Notes: a model not told the origin generated them from the sequence alone. Positions 1 through 11,043 are shown, counted from the stretch's first letter. The stretch is 64,000 nucleotides of DNA from Agarophyton chilense (GCA_030374765.1 JARGXX010000088.1:1178001-1242000), one strand, 5' to 3'. Program-made: numbers and translations.

Positions 1-1430
1 CGTGGGAAATCAAAAAGCGGGATCTACGATCATCACGAGCACCTTACCTGGGTCAGACGAGTATTTTGAGTCGCATTGAACTTTGCATTTGTCAACATTT
101 TCCAATTTTAGAAGATCTGAGCTTCTCATAACTATTTTCGCGAAACAACTGCTCATAGGATTCAAATTCTGACAGCGGCAATAGTTTTAGCGGGTTTTGT
201 TTTATTAAAAATCAACTTCTGGACTCCTAAGTCTGTCATCTTTGCCATCAAATGATCTCGGGATCATCACAATCGCATAATCTGATCAAAGCCTACAATC
301 AGTAGCCTCTATGTCGAGCAAGCGCGTTTTTGCCTTCAAACAAGGCGTGCTTTGCTTTGAGTGCGCTAGAGTATTTGCCGAGCTTTAAAACTTCACAACA
401 TTGTAAAACAACGCTTAGAGCGGAGACACCACGAAGATTTTCGGGATCTTCTTCTCTTGAGAGACACGCCTCAGGCGGAGGAGACGCGTCCCAGCGGAGC
501 ACAGAAACAGAGCCACTCTGGAAAGGCACGACGGAGTCGGGTGTAGTACCGAGGCCAATCCGGCGGGATATACCTAGAGTGTTTAGGTGAGCACGGCACA
601 GTCCGGGGTGTGACCAATCCTATGCGGAGCGGTATCAAGGCGATTGTCGGAAAAGGAGCGAGGAAACACTCGTATGAGGAGGGCGAGCGGAGTGAGTGAG
701 GCGTCCACTCACTAAAGCCAAAAAGGGAGAACAAGGGGAAAACGGGGGCGAAACCCTATACAGGGGCGAGACTACGACAAGTGTCAGCGATTAAATATGA
801 ACCCACGGTGGTGGTGGCACTCTGGTCGACAGAGGGGTGGATGAACTAACGTGCGACGGGCGCTCACGCAGTATGCAGTGAAGACGCGCCGAAGGCGAAG
901 AGTTCAGAGCTAAGACTCCCTCCTTCGGATCTCCCGGGAGGGTGTTAACTGAATAGCAGTGCTCAACCTCCTAAGTAGTGTGGCGCGCGGCTTCTGACAG
1001 TGGGCGCGCGCCCGAAAAATAGACACTAAATAGCGATAGCGTAGCCAAATAAATATTAAAAATTACTAAATAATACTAACCATTAGGTGGAATCCGGGCC
1101 ACGTGTGGCAGGCCTCGCACTCGAGCGTCGGCATCCGTGCGGTCCACGTGTTCAACCAGTATGCACTTCCGGTCCTAACCGGCCGTCGGCACGCAATAGC
1201 GGTATAGCTTGTCATAGACCAAGCTAGTCCTCAAGCGAGCGAAATCTCTAAGTCCTGGGAAGAAACCCCCTTGAAGATTGCACTTCAAATATCTATAAGA
1301 AAGTGTTCGCGAATACAAAAATTGTCGTACTCTTCTTTGCGATGAATTCACAGCCGCAATAACAAAACGCCAAAGCAATGAGGCCGGTAGACTCTATTCA
1401 ACCCCCAAAAAGAAATATTTATCAAATATT
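1..1430. other. non-coding stretch, no supported gene
   Basis: No reading frame here has recognisable protein features. The part from about 480 to 1020 is GC-rich and ends in short inverted repeats around 920-1010, including a CCCTCC/GGGAGG hairpin near 920-945. Then the sequence turns AT-rich. This composition step suggests old mobile DNA, but I cannot assign a family. A weak in-frame stretch at about 1245-1375 could be the decayed N-terminal helix-turn-helix of the transposase that follows. Confidence 0.4.
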
Positions 1431-1438
1431 GACTCGTT

Positions 1439-2061
1439 TGCTTTTCGCACAAAGGTACACCAATTTTCAGAGACTCTTTTAAGAATTTTCTTCAACAATT
1501 CGTCGACTTTCTGCTGAAAAATTGTAGGACAAAACTTCCATTCATTAATGAACGCCCAGGAAATGGGTTTCGTGTAAACTGCTTTGCGAAGATACCAAAA
1601 TATGTCTCTGACGATAATTTCACGACTTGAGAAGTCTCACCAGCACGAAATTACTGCATCAATTCTTTCAAAACATTACGCTTGGTTTAGGCAAGTATTT
1701 CACGAGTTCAGAAAATATCTCCCAATCAAGTCTTCAACATCAACGAGAGTAGATTCTCGACCCAGACTCCAGCGCGATCGAGGGCTATAGCTGGTTTCGA
1801 CTCACGTGGATGGAGCAATACTGTCGAGTTGAAACTGTCTACGAATGCCCAGCACGATACCGTTATGCCGGTCGTTTCTACCGGCGGAAGAGCATGGAGC
1901 CCACTCGCAGTAATTTACAGGAGGCAGGAAAAATACAAAAAAAGAACTGATGTAATAGGATCGTAGTAGCCGGCTTGTCTTTGCTTACAAGTCACAGAAC
2001 ACGGCCGCTTGACTACTACGTCTTATCGCCGTATAAAACAGCGTTTCGGAATGAACTCAAT
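1439..2061 (+). pseudogene. decayed pogo/Tigger-type (JERKY-like) DDE transposase
   Basis: One forward frame reads like the middle of a pogo/Tigger or JERKY-family transposase (DDE superfamily endonuclease). It contains a stretch resembling the CENP-B-type DNA-binding end (LPFINERPGNGFRVNCFAK). This is followed by the pre-catalytic block with VFNINESRF, the family's 'IFNxDE' signature carrying the first catalytic acidic residue. Next comes VMPVVSTGGRAWSPLAVIY, matching the family's 'VTVLPxxSAxGRxxPPLxIY' strand. The same frame is interrupted by four stop codons, near 1631, 1687 and a pair near 1966, and later catalytic residues are not recognisable. It is therefore a dead DNA transposon. Terminal inverted repeats were not found by eye. 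Family assignment rests on order and spacing of motifs only. Confidence 0.6.
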
Positions 2062-4586
2062 CGGGGCACCTTGGTAGTAAACAATACTGACAAATAAGAC
2101 TTATAAACTGTTTTTGAACTGTTGAAGAGCTCTTATAATCAATGTGTTACGTTCTAAGACACAATAAATGTATTCAAGTGTTGTTGATTATTGAACAGAT
2201 CGACTGGAAGCGTTAATTAAAATGTCATATAATCTACTGAAATAACGAATGTTGAAGATGATTGGTCCCAGGCTACATATTTAAAATCTTAACAAGAGTT
2301 GGAAAAGTCTTACAAGACTTCCTGTAATTTTATGCATAGCCATGAGTCAAAAGTGGTCGTTTGTACGCTTAAAAAGTTTTTAGTAGGATTTTTTTGACTA
2401 ATGATGACGTTTCTCAAATATTTTAAGGGCTGCAGGCCGTGAAAGACCAAGAAAAACGACAAAAAACAACGCGCGCAGCGCAGACGAAAACAGACGCGTT
2501 TCGAAGCAACCCGAACTTACTGAACGTCATTGACTTGGTTCTGAGGTCAAGCTAGAAAAACACATACATGGCTTGTGGCTCTATTGTCGCGATGAACGCA
2601 TTTTAATCCTAACATTGAACAGAGCTTGTCGTCGCTGTGTTGCGAAGCTACGTGTGTTGAAGCGTACAGAATATTGAAGCTACCCATTTAAAGTATTAAT
2701 TCTGGTGGCATCGACGCGGAGCTTTTGGGCCAGGTTTTGTGCGTTGTAGATTTCTTTGAGATTATTGAAGCGCCTTTATATGTGATCATTTATGGATCCA
2801 TCCTTGTCCCAATGTAATAAATTTGACCACCAAGCCGTTTTTATAGGTTAAAACGGTTATAAAGAAGAATTCTCAAGGTATAAAGTGTATTATATGCATA
2901 TATAGTTTATATTTCTTTCAATTTGGCCCAACATTTGGTACTGTTGTGTTAGTACCAGACAAATGTCCCATTCTGTTGTTACGAGGAGGGAAAGCGATTT
3001 GAGTTAAAGAGGACAGTATGGTAGAAAAGGTGGGAGTGGGTAATGGAAAATACAGTCGGCCGTACCGGAGGTCTATCTTCTCTCTCTTTCTTTTTCCTGC
3101 CCTCTCGGGTTTTTTGTATTCTCTTTAAGTAGACTTTGTGCTCCCTTGGGTCTCTTCCCGCGTGAGCTCTTTTTCCGCGGTCTCTACCGCTCTTGTCTTA
3201 TTTTGACCCTTGCTTTGTTCTCTCTGTTCTCGCTCTTTTCTCTTGGGTCTCTTTTCACTGAACCTTCCATATTTAATGCCCCTTTTATTTTCCCTTGAAT
3301 CCCTGTGCCTGAATTCCATGTTCATGTGTAGGTTCCTTTTTGTCAGTCCATTCTAATTATTATCATCAGCATCCACGTTTACCTGTTTCTAATTCGTCTT
3401 ATATTGTCTTCATCTACACTGAGGCTGTCACAACTGTATGATACCCGGTTGTCCGCCTGCAGCGGCCATGTTCCCACTGGCCTCTCCGGGGTTTGTTTAA
3501 TCGTCCCGGGAGCCGGACGCGCGATCTCCGACAGCACTCGATGTTGTCACACGTGTACAACGTTGTCGAGTTTGGGTTCCACAGCATCAAAAAAGAGTGG
3601 GGTGGCTTTCATTGGATTTCGCGCACTGTAAGAGAGTTTTCTTTGAAAAAGCTTTCTCAGCACACGAGAAAAGCAGGGGTGAACGTTGATTGGATGTCAA
3701 ATGCAGCGTTGCTGAGAACGTTTTGAGCGGGATAGTTTGTCTGAAGGCATTTGCAGCAACGAGATGCGGGGGAACGGAGAATGGTTCAGTTCAACGGTGT
3801 CGAGACGGTGATGCACTTCATCAAAAGTTGGTTGGTTATACGGATTGTTAAGATGCGCCGTAGTTGTAAGATTATTCTTTGGCGGCGTTGATATTTCGGG
3901 TAATGTTTGCGCTGCAGCACTAAGAGCGTTGATACGGGCAGTCTGCGGGCTCACGATGAAATGCTTGACTGAGGATTTTCGTTTTCTTCTAGGACGGTGT
4001 GCTCAGTGATATTCCAGCGAGTTCTCGTAATAGGCTCAGTGCTATTCGTGCAAGGACAGACACTGCGCTAAGCGAGTATTCCCGGTAGGACTGACACCGT
4101 ACTCTGAAATATCGTGTTAGAATTAGGGAGGAAAACTGAATATCACAGCGTTTCCACGCAGTCCTGGCGTAGGTTTCTTTCACAACACAAAAACTTCTGT
4201 ACTACTTGAAGTAAAACAGCGCTGAGGAAGGGCGCTACCGAAAGAGTTTTACGGGGCGAGGAGCGTGTCTACTAGGCGTAGCGCAAGCACCGAAACGAAA
4301 AAAGGAACGAAGCGCCAAGCGCCACCTGCCGAGCTGAGCTCAAGCGCTTGCCAGAGACTGTCCGTCGCGTTCGCGCACTCCACCGGCGCTGCTGTTGTTA
4401 TGCTGCGTCAGAGGCGGGCAAGAGCTCGACAATCGCAGAACTTACAGCGCCAAATAAATCTTCTTCTGCGTTCCTGAAAAATCCATTAAATCCTCCGCTC
4501 ACCTCACTCCGTGCCACCTCACCCTACCCCGCTCTACCCCCGCCCTACGGCACCAGCCGCCGCCCCCGCTTCCGCCTCGCTCAACG
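2062..4586. other. intergenic stretch without a supported gene
   Basis: AT-rich sequence with only short, low-complexity frames, including a pyrimidine-rich run around 3070-3300 (TCTCTC/TTTCTT). A 77-codon forward frame at 3493-3726 and an 85-codon reverse frame at 3697-3954 show no domain I recognise. The last few hundred bases before 4587 become C-rich (CCCTACCCC-type), as expected for a promoter and 5' UTR of the LOG gene. Confidence 0.4.
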
Positions 4587-5292
4587 ATGCAGCCCGAGAA
4601 ACCCTACAGAATCGAAACCGTCACCGTCTATGCCGCCTCGGGTGCCAACGTCGACAAGCATTATCTGGACGAAGCATACAAGCTTGGAGTGGTACGTTTC
4701 TTCCCATCACTCCTTGTACCACAAAACCCCCTCTTCGTCGCACTAAACTTTACATTCCCTCTTCTCTTTCTCCAAGGCCATTGCGAACCAAGGCTGGGTT
4801 CAAGTCAATGGAGGCGGTGCCACTGGGCTTATGGGCGCCGTCACACGCGGTGCTCGTCATGCCAAAGGAATAGTTGACGCAGTCAACCTCCATGCCTTTG
4901 TCGACCAAAGCCTTTCCAAACGTTACCGGAACGTCAACATCGCAAAAACTTTGCCAGACCGTAAAGCAGGCCTGTTCGAGCGCGCCGACGCAATAGTCAC
5001 CCTCCCAGGAGGCTTGGGTACTCTGGACGAGCTTGCCGAGCAGATGTGTGCTCGACAGTGGGAACTGCATCTCAAACCAGTCGTCGTCCTCAACACAAAC
5101 GGCTACTACAATCCTATTCGTGACTTTATACGAAATGGCGAAGAATCCCGCTTTGTTGCCGTTGGTATGTCACAAGCCATTCGTTTTGTCGATACTCCTG
5201 AGCAAGTCATTCATTACCTCAAAAACTACACACCTATCAAAGTCAGCAAACAATCAGTCAACTCCTCGGAGCTCAACTCTCTTAATAAGTGA
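4587..5292 (+). CDS. LOG: LOG-type cytokinin riboside 5'-monophosphate phosphoribohydrolase, two exons
   Basis: Two exons, 4587-4691 and 4777-5292, are separated by an 85-bp phase-0 intron that begins GTACGT and ends CCAAG. Together they give 206 residues, the usual LOG length. The reading frame restarts as AIANQGWVQVNGGGATGLMG, matching the family's first glycine loop, which supports the splice sites. The signature PGGLGTLDE (family PGGxGTxxE) and an upstream DRKAGL (family ERKA) carry the active-site Glu and Arg. LOG enzymes release free cytokinin base from the nucleotide, and bacterial and algal members are often labelled 'lysine decarboxylase family'. The start is the first ATG and gives the typical VTVYAASGAN opening. 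No targeting sequence is evident, so cytosolic. It converges with the TRF4-like gene 133 bp downstream. True substrate in an alga is not established. Confidence 0.88.
4692..4776 (+). other. spliceosomal intron of LOG gene
   Basis: The donor is GTACGT at 4692 and the acceptor is CTTTCTCCAAG ending at 4776, with a pyrimidine-rich tract before it. Length is 85 bp, phase 0. Removing it joins KLGV to AIANQG, as in LOG proteins. It is the only intron in the window that I can place with confidence. Confidence 0.85.
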
Positions 5293-5425
5293 CCCGCGTC
5301 TTTTTGTTTCATGCTCGTAAGTATCACCAATCCCCATTGCCAACTGGCCATAGGGAGCCGCACACCATGCGTCATCGTTGGCGCGTTCCGTTCTTCGAAC
5401 TATGGAAAGTTTGGGAGGCTTTTAG

Positions 5426-8224
5426 CTAGTATCGTTGGTAACTACTCACACTGCGTGTGCCTCGTCTCTGCGAGTATGGTCTGCCGCGACGCCGCCCACC
5501 TCGATGAAAACTACTTCGCGGGGCATACCTATCATGCTGTCCATAGTTTTCTTGACGGGAATATCTATCATTTTGCATATATCCATCATTACCCCCCGTT
5601 TGAGTACTTCGCGCTATTTGTGGCACTGTGACTGGCATCATCGCCGTGTTCAATCCTGGGCTGATTCCAGGATTCAAACCCGTGTTGAGCACTTGATGCG
5701 GCATTACACTAGGTACGATACCTGGGTTCACATACTGAAATCCTGGCGTTGCCGCTGCCGGGTATTGTTGTGGGGGGATTGAATACCCACTCACCGGATT
5801 CGTATAAGCCAAACTAGTGTTGTATATACCATTGTTTGCAATGTATAACGTGTTTGCAGTTGCCTGCATTTGCTGCCGACCTTGAACGGGCTCTGAACCA
5901 TTTCCAACGTTGTAAATGCCCCTTTGACTGTTTCTACCGACTTGTTCTGTGCCCATCGTACGTTGGCGTTTTACCAACCTTGGGTCTCGTTCACGGCGCC
6001 TGTCTGGCGATGGAACCTGTCGATTGCTCACTCGCATAATTGGGGACAAAGAATCTAGAAGGGGGTTTTGACCTTTCTTCTGAAGGTCTTCTAGAACACC
6101 CTGCCTTCGTCGAAGGAACTCGTCATCCACATTCAGGACCGAACCCAATGGGGTTGGGCTCGAAGAGCCGTCATCGCGCCGCCATTTTACAAGGGCATTA
6201 GATGCCCTTGCAAATGCCTTTCGTATTCGTAATGCACTAAACCCCTTCACTCCAAGATGATTCATTTCATCATTTGGGTCTTCAATAGAAAAGCGCAGGG
6301 CTTCTTGGGGAGGGATACGGAATCTTTCGAACTTGTCGAAGTAACAACCGTTGTCCTTCACTTGGATACCAGCCCAACAGAGATTGAAGGATTTTCCATA
6401 CACCTGGAAAAATTGCTGCAACAACGCTCCCAGGTTAGCCTTAGATGAGGGAAAGTTGTATCTCAACATTTGTAGGTGAGATACAACTAATAAGAGAACA
6501 GAATAGGATCCTAAGCCTCCTGAGTAAACCTCGTTCAAATTCCTTTGCTGCAAGAAGCATTTCAGAACAAGAAGAAGGGGACGTAGCGCAGGGTAAGTAC
6601 TGATGTACTTCTTAATTGAGGGAACGTATTCTGGACCATTACGCACTCCGATCGTAATGTCACAGTTGATGCTGCCTTCGCTGGCTATTATCTTGACCAG
6701 TTTCACTTTGGCATCAACTATTTTAACCCTTCGCGCAAATCCTGTGACATTACGAATGGCTTGAGCTAATTGCTCAAACTCTGCCTTTTCGCCGCCGTTT
6801 GGAGTGTTTGTCACACACATATCAGTATCGCTAGATGGAAGGAACACATTTGTTGCATATGAACCGAAAACCTCAGTTTCACTATCAGGCCATAATCCTT
6901 TCACAATGGACTTCACCTTGACAACCATATTCTCCCTGGACACTCTCTCGGCTTCTGTAGGTTCTATGAAGCGCAGAAACTCAAGAACCTCGTGGTGTAG
7001 TGCTATAGAGGAATCGCTTGCGTACAGAACCCTTTCAGTGTTTGACGGATCAAGAAGCCATGGGGGCAAGTCCTCTCCATTTTCGTCTTTCAAGATGATA
7101 AGAGATTCTTTGAGCTTTTTTAGGTTTATCTCTTGCTGTGCTCCTTGGGGTGGGTCAGGATGGGCTAGGGACAGAAAGGACGGGGCGTCATTTACCCTGT
7201 TCATCTCTGCCATTTCAGGTTCGTCCGCAGCCGGCTGTTGACCCTCTTCCCCGTCTTTAGATTTCTTGGCTTCGGATAGGGTGCTCTTGATCTTCAAAGC
7301 AGCCTCAGATGGCGAGGACTCCTCCGCCATCGACTCAAAAAAGTAGTCTGGACCTGGTGGGGGTTTGAAATTGAGTGGTCCGAAGGGTTTGGCCCGATGT
7401 TTCACGGTAAAGGAGGCGGATTCGTCAGCATCTCCATCGCTTTCGGCTTGTTCGTTGTCGTCAGCCAGAAGTGCGGCAAGGTAAGACGTCTTGTCTATGG
7501 ACATGGCGTGCAAACGTTTCGCCTCTGCTTTCCTTTTCTTGCGTCTCTCTTTTTCTTCAGCCGAACGCACATGGGACGCGGGAGGGTGGGGCGCAGGGAG
7601 GTGGGACGCAGGGAGGTGGGACGCAGAGGGGTGGGATGCAGAGCTTGTAGCAGGGGGCGAGATTTGGTTTGAAGTCGGCGATTGAGAGGTTTGAAGATCA
7701 GTTGCTGTTCGGAGCGGTGGCTTGGAATTCGAATTCGTCACGAGTTGGGTTGATACATTAGGGGCACTGTGGGGATTCGGTTGCTGTGAAGGCAGCAGAT
7801 CTGACGCGCCTATGTTGGAATCGGGTGCATACTGCATCTGAGCGTCATACGGATTGGAGGACGGGACGAAGGGTTGACTGGAAGCATCACGGGCAGGCTG
7901 GAGAGTTGCATAGTGCATGGCACGTTGGCCGAAGGCCGCTTGCTGATAGCGACGGCGGACAATGTCTTTGTCCTGCACTGAGACGAAGCGTCGGTTATGA
8001 AGCTCGTGCTTTTTGCCGTCAAGATGCTGCGTAATATTGGACGACCCTTTAGGCACATTCACCTGACACACAAAACAGTAAAAGTTACCATACGGATCGA
8101 CCAAGAAGTCACTGTCGGGCTCAAAATCTGGCGGAAATACGGGCGGCGGTGCTGTGGTGGGCTGTGGAAAGACAATGGGGCCGTCGTCCGTTAGATTCTT
8201 TAGTCGAAACTTGCTCGCATTCAT
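5426..8224 (-). CDS. TRF4/PAPD5-type non-canonical poly(A) polymerase with N-terminal C2H2 finger
   Basis: 932 residues, intron-free. Residues 50-73 form a matrin/U1-type C2H2 finger (C50, C53, H67, H73). A long low-complexity linker follows, with a repeated ASHLP motif near 197-219. The nucleotidyltransferase core begins around 385. GSYATNVFLPSSDTD (454-468) carries the helical-turn GS and two catalytic Asp residues (466, 468), and INCDITI gives the third (522). The next part, PALRPLLLVLKCFLQQRNLNEVYSGGLGSYS, is the TRF4/PAPD5 PAP-associated signature. The C-terminus has Arg/Gly-rich RGGRRRGR, likely RNA-binding. Family members add short A tails to aberrant nuclear RNAs for exosome decay (TRAMP). 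The finger is not standard for TRF4; TUT1 has one, but the core here is TRF4-like. The start ATG shares a 563-bp divergent region with the ThrRS gene. Confidence 0.87.
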   Translation of the reverse strand: MNASKFRLKNLTDDGPIVFPQPTTAPPPVFPPDFEPDSDFLVDPYGNFYCFVCQVNVPKGSSNITQHLDGKKHELHNRRFVSVQDKDIVRRRYQQAAFGQRAMHYATLQPARDASSQPFVPSSNPYDAQMQYAPDSNIGASDLLPSQQPNPHSAPNVSTQLVTNSNSKPPLRTATDLQTSQSPTSNQISPPATSSASHPSASHLPASHLPAPHPPASHVRSAEEKERRKKRKAEAKRLHAMSIDKTSYLAALLADDNEQAESDGDADESASFTVKHRAKPFGPLNFKPPPGPDYFFESMAEESSPSEAALKIKSTLSEAKKSKDGEEGQQPAADEPEMAEMNRVNDAPSFLSLAHPDPPQGAQQEINLKKLKESLIILKDENGEDLPPWLLDPSNTERVLYASDSSIALHHEVLEFLRFIEPTEAERVSRENMVVKVKSIVKGLWPDSETEVFGSYATNVFLPSSDTDMCVTNTPNGGEKAEFEQLAQAIRNVTGFARRVKIVDAKVKLVKIIASEGSINCDITIGVRNGPEYVPSIKKYISTYPALRPLLLVLKCFLQQRNLNEVYSGGLGSYSVLLLVVSHLQMLRYNFPSSKANLGALLQQFFQVYGKSFNLCWAGIQVKDNGCYFDKFERFRIPPQEALRFSIEDPNDEMNHLGVKGFSALRIRKAFARASNALVKWRRDDGSSSPTPLGSVLNVDDEFLRRRQGVLEDLQKKGQNPLLDSLSPIMRVSNRQVPSPDRRRERDPRLVKRQRTMGTEQVGRNSQRGIYNVGNGSEPVQGRQQMQATANTLYIANNGIYNTSLAYTNPVSGYSIPPQQYPAAATPGFQYVNPGIVPSVMPHQVLNTGLNPGISPGLNTAMMPVTVPQIARSTQTGGNDGYMQNDRYSRQENYGQHDRYAPRSSFHRGGRRRGRPYSQRRGTRSVSSYQRY
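7565..7645. repeat. 15-bp minisatellite inside TRF4-like gene
   Basis: An imperfect tandem array of a 15-bp unit (GGGAGGTGGGACGCA). On the reverse strand it codes for the repeated Ser-His-Leu-Pro-Ala segment of the linker of the TRF4-like protein. The period is a multiple of three, so the frame is kept. Confidence 0.75.
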
Positions 8225-8787
8225 GTTTTCTGAAGGGGAGGGGGGGTGGGGGGTAGTTTAACCTCAAGTGACGCGCGAGAGGAGAAAGACCAGCGGAGAG
8301 GCTGACGACAAAGCGGAATATTTCCCTGCTGACTGGGAGGCGGCGCGCGCTGTTTTAGCTCGGGAACGCCCAACTTAGAATGTAGTCGCCGGAGCGAATG
8401 CACGCCAGTGTCGTTTGCACATGGAGCGCTGTTTAGAACGTTCAATGCGAATCAAAGCAGAAAAACGGGCTTTAATTTGAATTGGATAATTTTAATTGAC
8501 CTGGTGCTGCAATTGCCTTTCATTGCGAAGAAGAGACGCCGCGCGTCGCCCTCTCTGCCAGCTGATCCTGCTGACGTGGACTCCACGGGGGCCCAACGCT
8601 GCAATGCAGCAATCCACTGCTGCCTATTTCACCGCAAACACGTCGCCGCTGGATCACTAGCACTTCATCTGCTCCCACTACTCTCTGCCAAGAGCAACCC
8701 TTTATAAGAAGGTACCTAGAAGAGCCCTCCATTTCCCTGCTAACTATTAATTACGCTCAATCCCAAGTTAGCTTCTCTGTACCGAAC
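8225..8787. promoter_or_regulatory. shared divergent upstream region (TRF4-like / ThrRS)
   Basis: A 563-bp spacer between two divergently transcribed genes. It contains a G-run (near 8236-8256) close to the TRF4-like start and an AT-rich segment before the ThrRS start. No TATA box or defined site can be assigned. Confidence 0.35.
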
Positions 8788-11043
8788 ATGACAAACGAGA
8801 CAAAGCCCATCAGTTCAGCTGTGTTTCAGGGCGCCGGTGGCGATCCGAAAGGTACAACCGGTCCTGATTACATCGCACACCGCCTCCAAGTCTGGAATGC
8901 GGCCGTAACCGCACGCAAAACCGAGGCTCAAGACAATAATTCCAACGCGGAGGTGGCGATCACCGTCACCCTTCCAGATGGCTCTCAGCGACCCGCCGTT
9001 GCTGGAAAGACCTCTCCAATGGACATCGCGTTCTCCATCAGTGAGACGCTCGCGAGGAAAGCCATGGTAGCGGTCGTCGACGGTCAGCAGTGGGATATGA
9101 CGCGCCCGCTGCAGCGGGATTGTTCCCTTCGTATCTGTGACTTTGACACACCTGAAGGCAAGTCAGTGCTTTGGCACTCTACTGCTCACATGCTGGGTGA
9201 AGCGATGGAATACAAGTACAAGGGAGAACTGTGCATTGGACCCCCACTCCAGGATGGCTTCTACTACGACATTCATCTACACAATGACTTGAAGATCACT
9301 GAGAGCGATTTCAATGACCTCAACAAACGCGTGGATAATATTGCCAAGCAAAAACGTACATTTGAACGTCTTGAGCTCACAAAGCAGGAAGCCAAGGACA
9401 TGTTCTCTTACAACAAGTTCAAACTAGAAATCATTGAAGAATTGGATGAGGGTGCCACAATTACCGCATATCGGGACGGTCCTTTCATTGATCTATGCAG
9501 AGGTCCTCATGTTCCCCAAAGTTCTAGAGCAAAGGCAGTCATGTGCAAGGGCACCGGACAGGCATACTGGCGAGCCAAAGCTGACAACCCCTCGTTGCAA
9601 CGGGTATATGGCATTTCTTTCCCAGACAAGAAGCTCATGAAAGAGTACAAGCATTTATTGGAAGAAGCTGCTAGACGTGATCACAGAGTGATTGGAGTGA
9701 AGCAAGAGCTCATAATGTTTAGCCAGCTCTCTCCTGGATGTCCGTTTTTCTTGCCCCACGGACAACGTATCTTTAACACGTTGCAATCCTTCATGAGAGA
9801 GCAGTACTGGAAAAATGACTACGTTGAAGTTCAAACACCTAATATGTTTGACTTTGATCTATGGGTGCAATCCGGTCACGCCGCCAACTATAAAGACAAC
9901 ATGTATTCCTTGGATGTCGAGGGGAAGGAATTTGGCCTCAAGCCTATGAACTGTCCCAGCCATTGTCACATTTTTAAATCTCGAGCCCGTTCGTACAGAG
10001 AACTTCCTTTGCGCATGGCAGACTTTGGTGTCCTGCATCGCAATGAGCTGTCTGGAACGCTAGGGGGGCTCACAAGAGTGAGGCGTTTCCAACAAGATGA
10101 TGCTCACATTTTTTGCACAGAGGAGCAAGTTAAGGATGAGGTCGCGAACATCCTACACCTTCTTAAGTACGTGTACGATATATTTGGCTTCACGTACTCT
10201 CTGCAGCTGTCCACGAGGCCAGAAAAGTACCTCGGAGACATTGAATTATGGGATCGTGCCGAAAAGATGCTTGCAGACGCTCTCGAGCTTTTCACAAGGA
10301 AAAAGTGTGGAGAGAAAGATGGCTGGGATCTGAATCCTGGAGACGGTGCATTCTACGGTCCGAAGGTGGACATTCAATTATTTGACGCTTTACGAAGACA
10401 ACATCAATGTGCAACTCTACAACTCGACTTTCAATTGCCCTTACGTTTCGACTTGCAATATCAGGCCGGCACTCTTCACCATACTGGATCGAAGGCCTCA
10501 TACAAGGAAGAGGCACCTGTAAAGAAAGAAGAATTAGAACCAGGGGCAATTCAAGTCAATGCCAAAAGTGACGGGTGCTGTGGTACCTCCATGGATCAAG
10601 CTGCCAACAAAGCCTTCACGGCTCCGGCCGTCAAAGAAGGCTTCGAACGACCTGTAATTCTTCACCGAGCAATCTTCGGCTCTCTTGAACGCTTCATTGC
10701 CATTTTAATTGAGCATTATGCAGGATTTTGGCCGTTTTGGTTATCTCCACGGCAGTGCATTGTTGTTCCAGTTTCTGAGAAATTCCTCAAATACGCAAAG
10801 GAAGTACAAAAGGAATTGAAGAATGCCCATTTCTATGTTGATGTCGACACTAGTGATCGCACTCTAGGAAAAAAGCTGGCCGAAGCTAGAAACAACTATT
10901 ATAATACAATTCTTGTAGTCGGAGAGCAGGAAGTTAACAGCAATACCGTGAATATGAGAGTCAGAGGCGTGGAGAAAACTGAAGCTGTTTCTGTTTCTGA
11001 AGTTCGAGCGAAATTCGAGAATTGGAGAAGAGAGTTCAAGTAA
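8788..11043 (+). CDS. threonyl-tRNA synthetase, cytosolic type
   Basis: 751 residues, intron-free. It charges tRNA-Thr with threonine. Order of parts: TGS domain about 55-118; the editing domain with HSTAH (H130, H134) and DLCRGPH; then the class II catalytic core with LKPMNCPSHCHIF (zinc Cys and His), HRNELSGTLGGLTRVRRFQQDD (motif 2) and SLERF (motif 3). The anticodon-binding domain begins WPFWLSPRQCIVVPV. There is no clear transit peptide, so a cytosolic enzyme is likely, although dual targeting cannot be excluded. Compared with yeast and human enzymes from memory, there is an extra stretch of about 50 residues (roughly 562-614) between FDLQYQ and ERPVILHRA, rich in Lys/Glu and with a Cys-Cys pair. 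The ORF stays open through it. The next gene converges 66 bp downstream. Confidence 0.95.
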   Translation: MTNETKPISSAVFQGAGGDPKGTTGPDYIAHRLQVWNAAVTARKTEAQDNNSNAEVAITVTLPDGSQRPAVAGKTSPMDIAFSISETLARKAMVAVVDGQQWDMTRPLQRDCSLRICDFDTPEGKSVLWHSTAHMLGEAMEYKYKGELCIGPPLQDGFYYDIHLHNDLKITESDFNDLNKRVDNIAKQKRTFERLELTKQEAKDMFSYNKFKLEIIEELDEGATITAYRDGPFIDLCRGPHVPQSSRAKAVMCKGTGQAYWRAKADNPSLQRVYGISFPDKKLMKEYKHLLEEAARRDHRVIGVKQELIMFSQLSPGCPFFLPHGQRIFNTLQSFMREQYWKNDYVEVQTPNMFDFDLWVQSGHAANYKDNMYSLDVEGKEFGLKPMNCPSHCHIFKSRARSYRELPLRMADFGVLHRNELSGTLGGLTRVRRFQQDDAHIFCTEEQVKDEVANILHLLKYVYDIFGFTYSLQLSTRPEKYLGDIELWDRAEKMLADALELFTRKKCGEKDGWDLNPGDGAFYGPKVDIQLFDALRRQHQCATLQLDFQLPLRFDLQYQAGTLHHTGSKASYKEEAPVKKEELEPGAIQVNAKSDGCCGTSMDQAANKAFTAPAVKEGFERPVILHRAIFGSLERFIAILIEHYAGFWPFWLSPRQCIVVPVSEKFLKYAKEVQKELKNAHFYVDVDTSDRTLGKKLAEARNNYYNTILVVGEQEVNSNTVNMRVRGVEKTEAVSVSEVRAKFENWRREFK

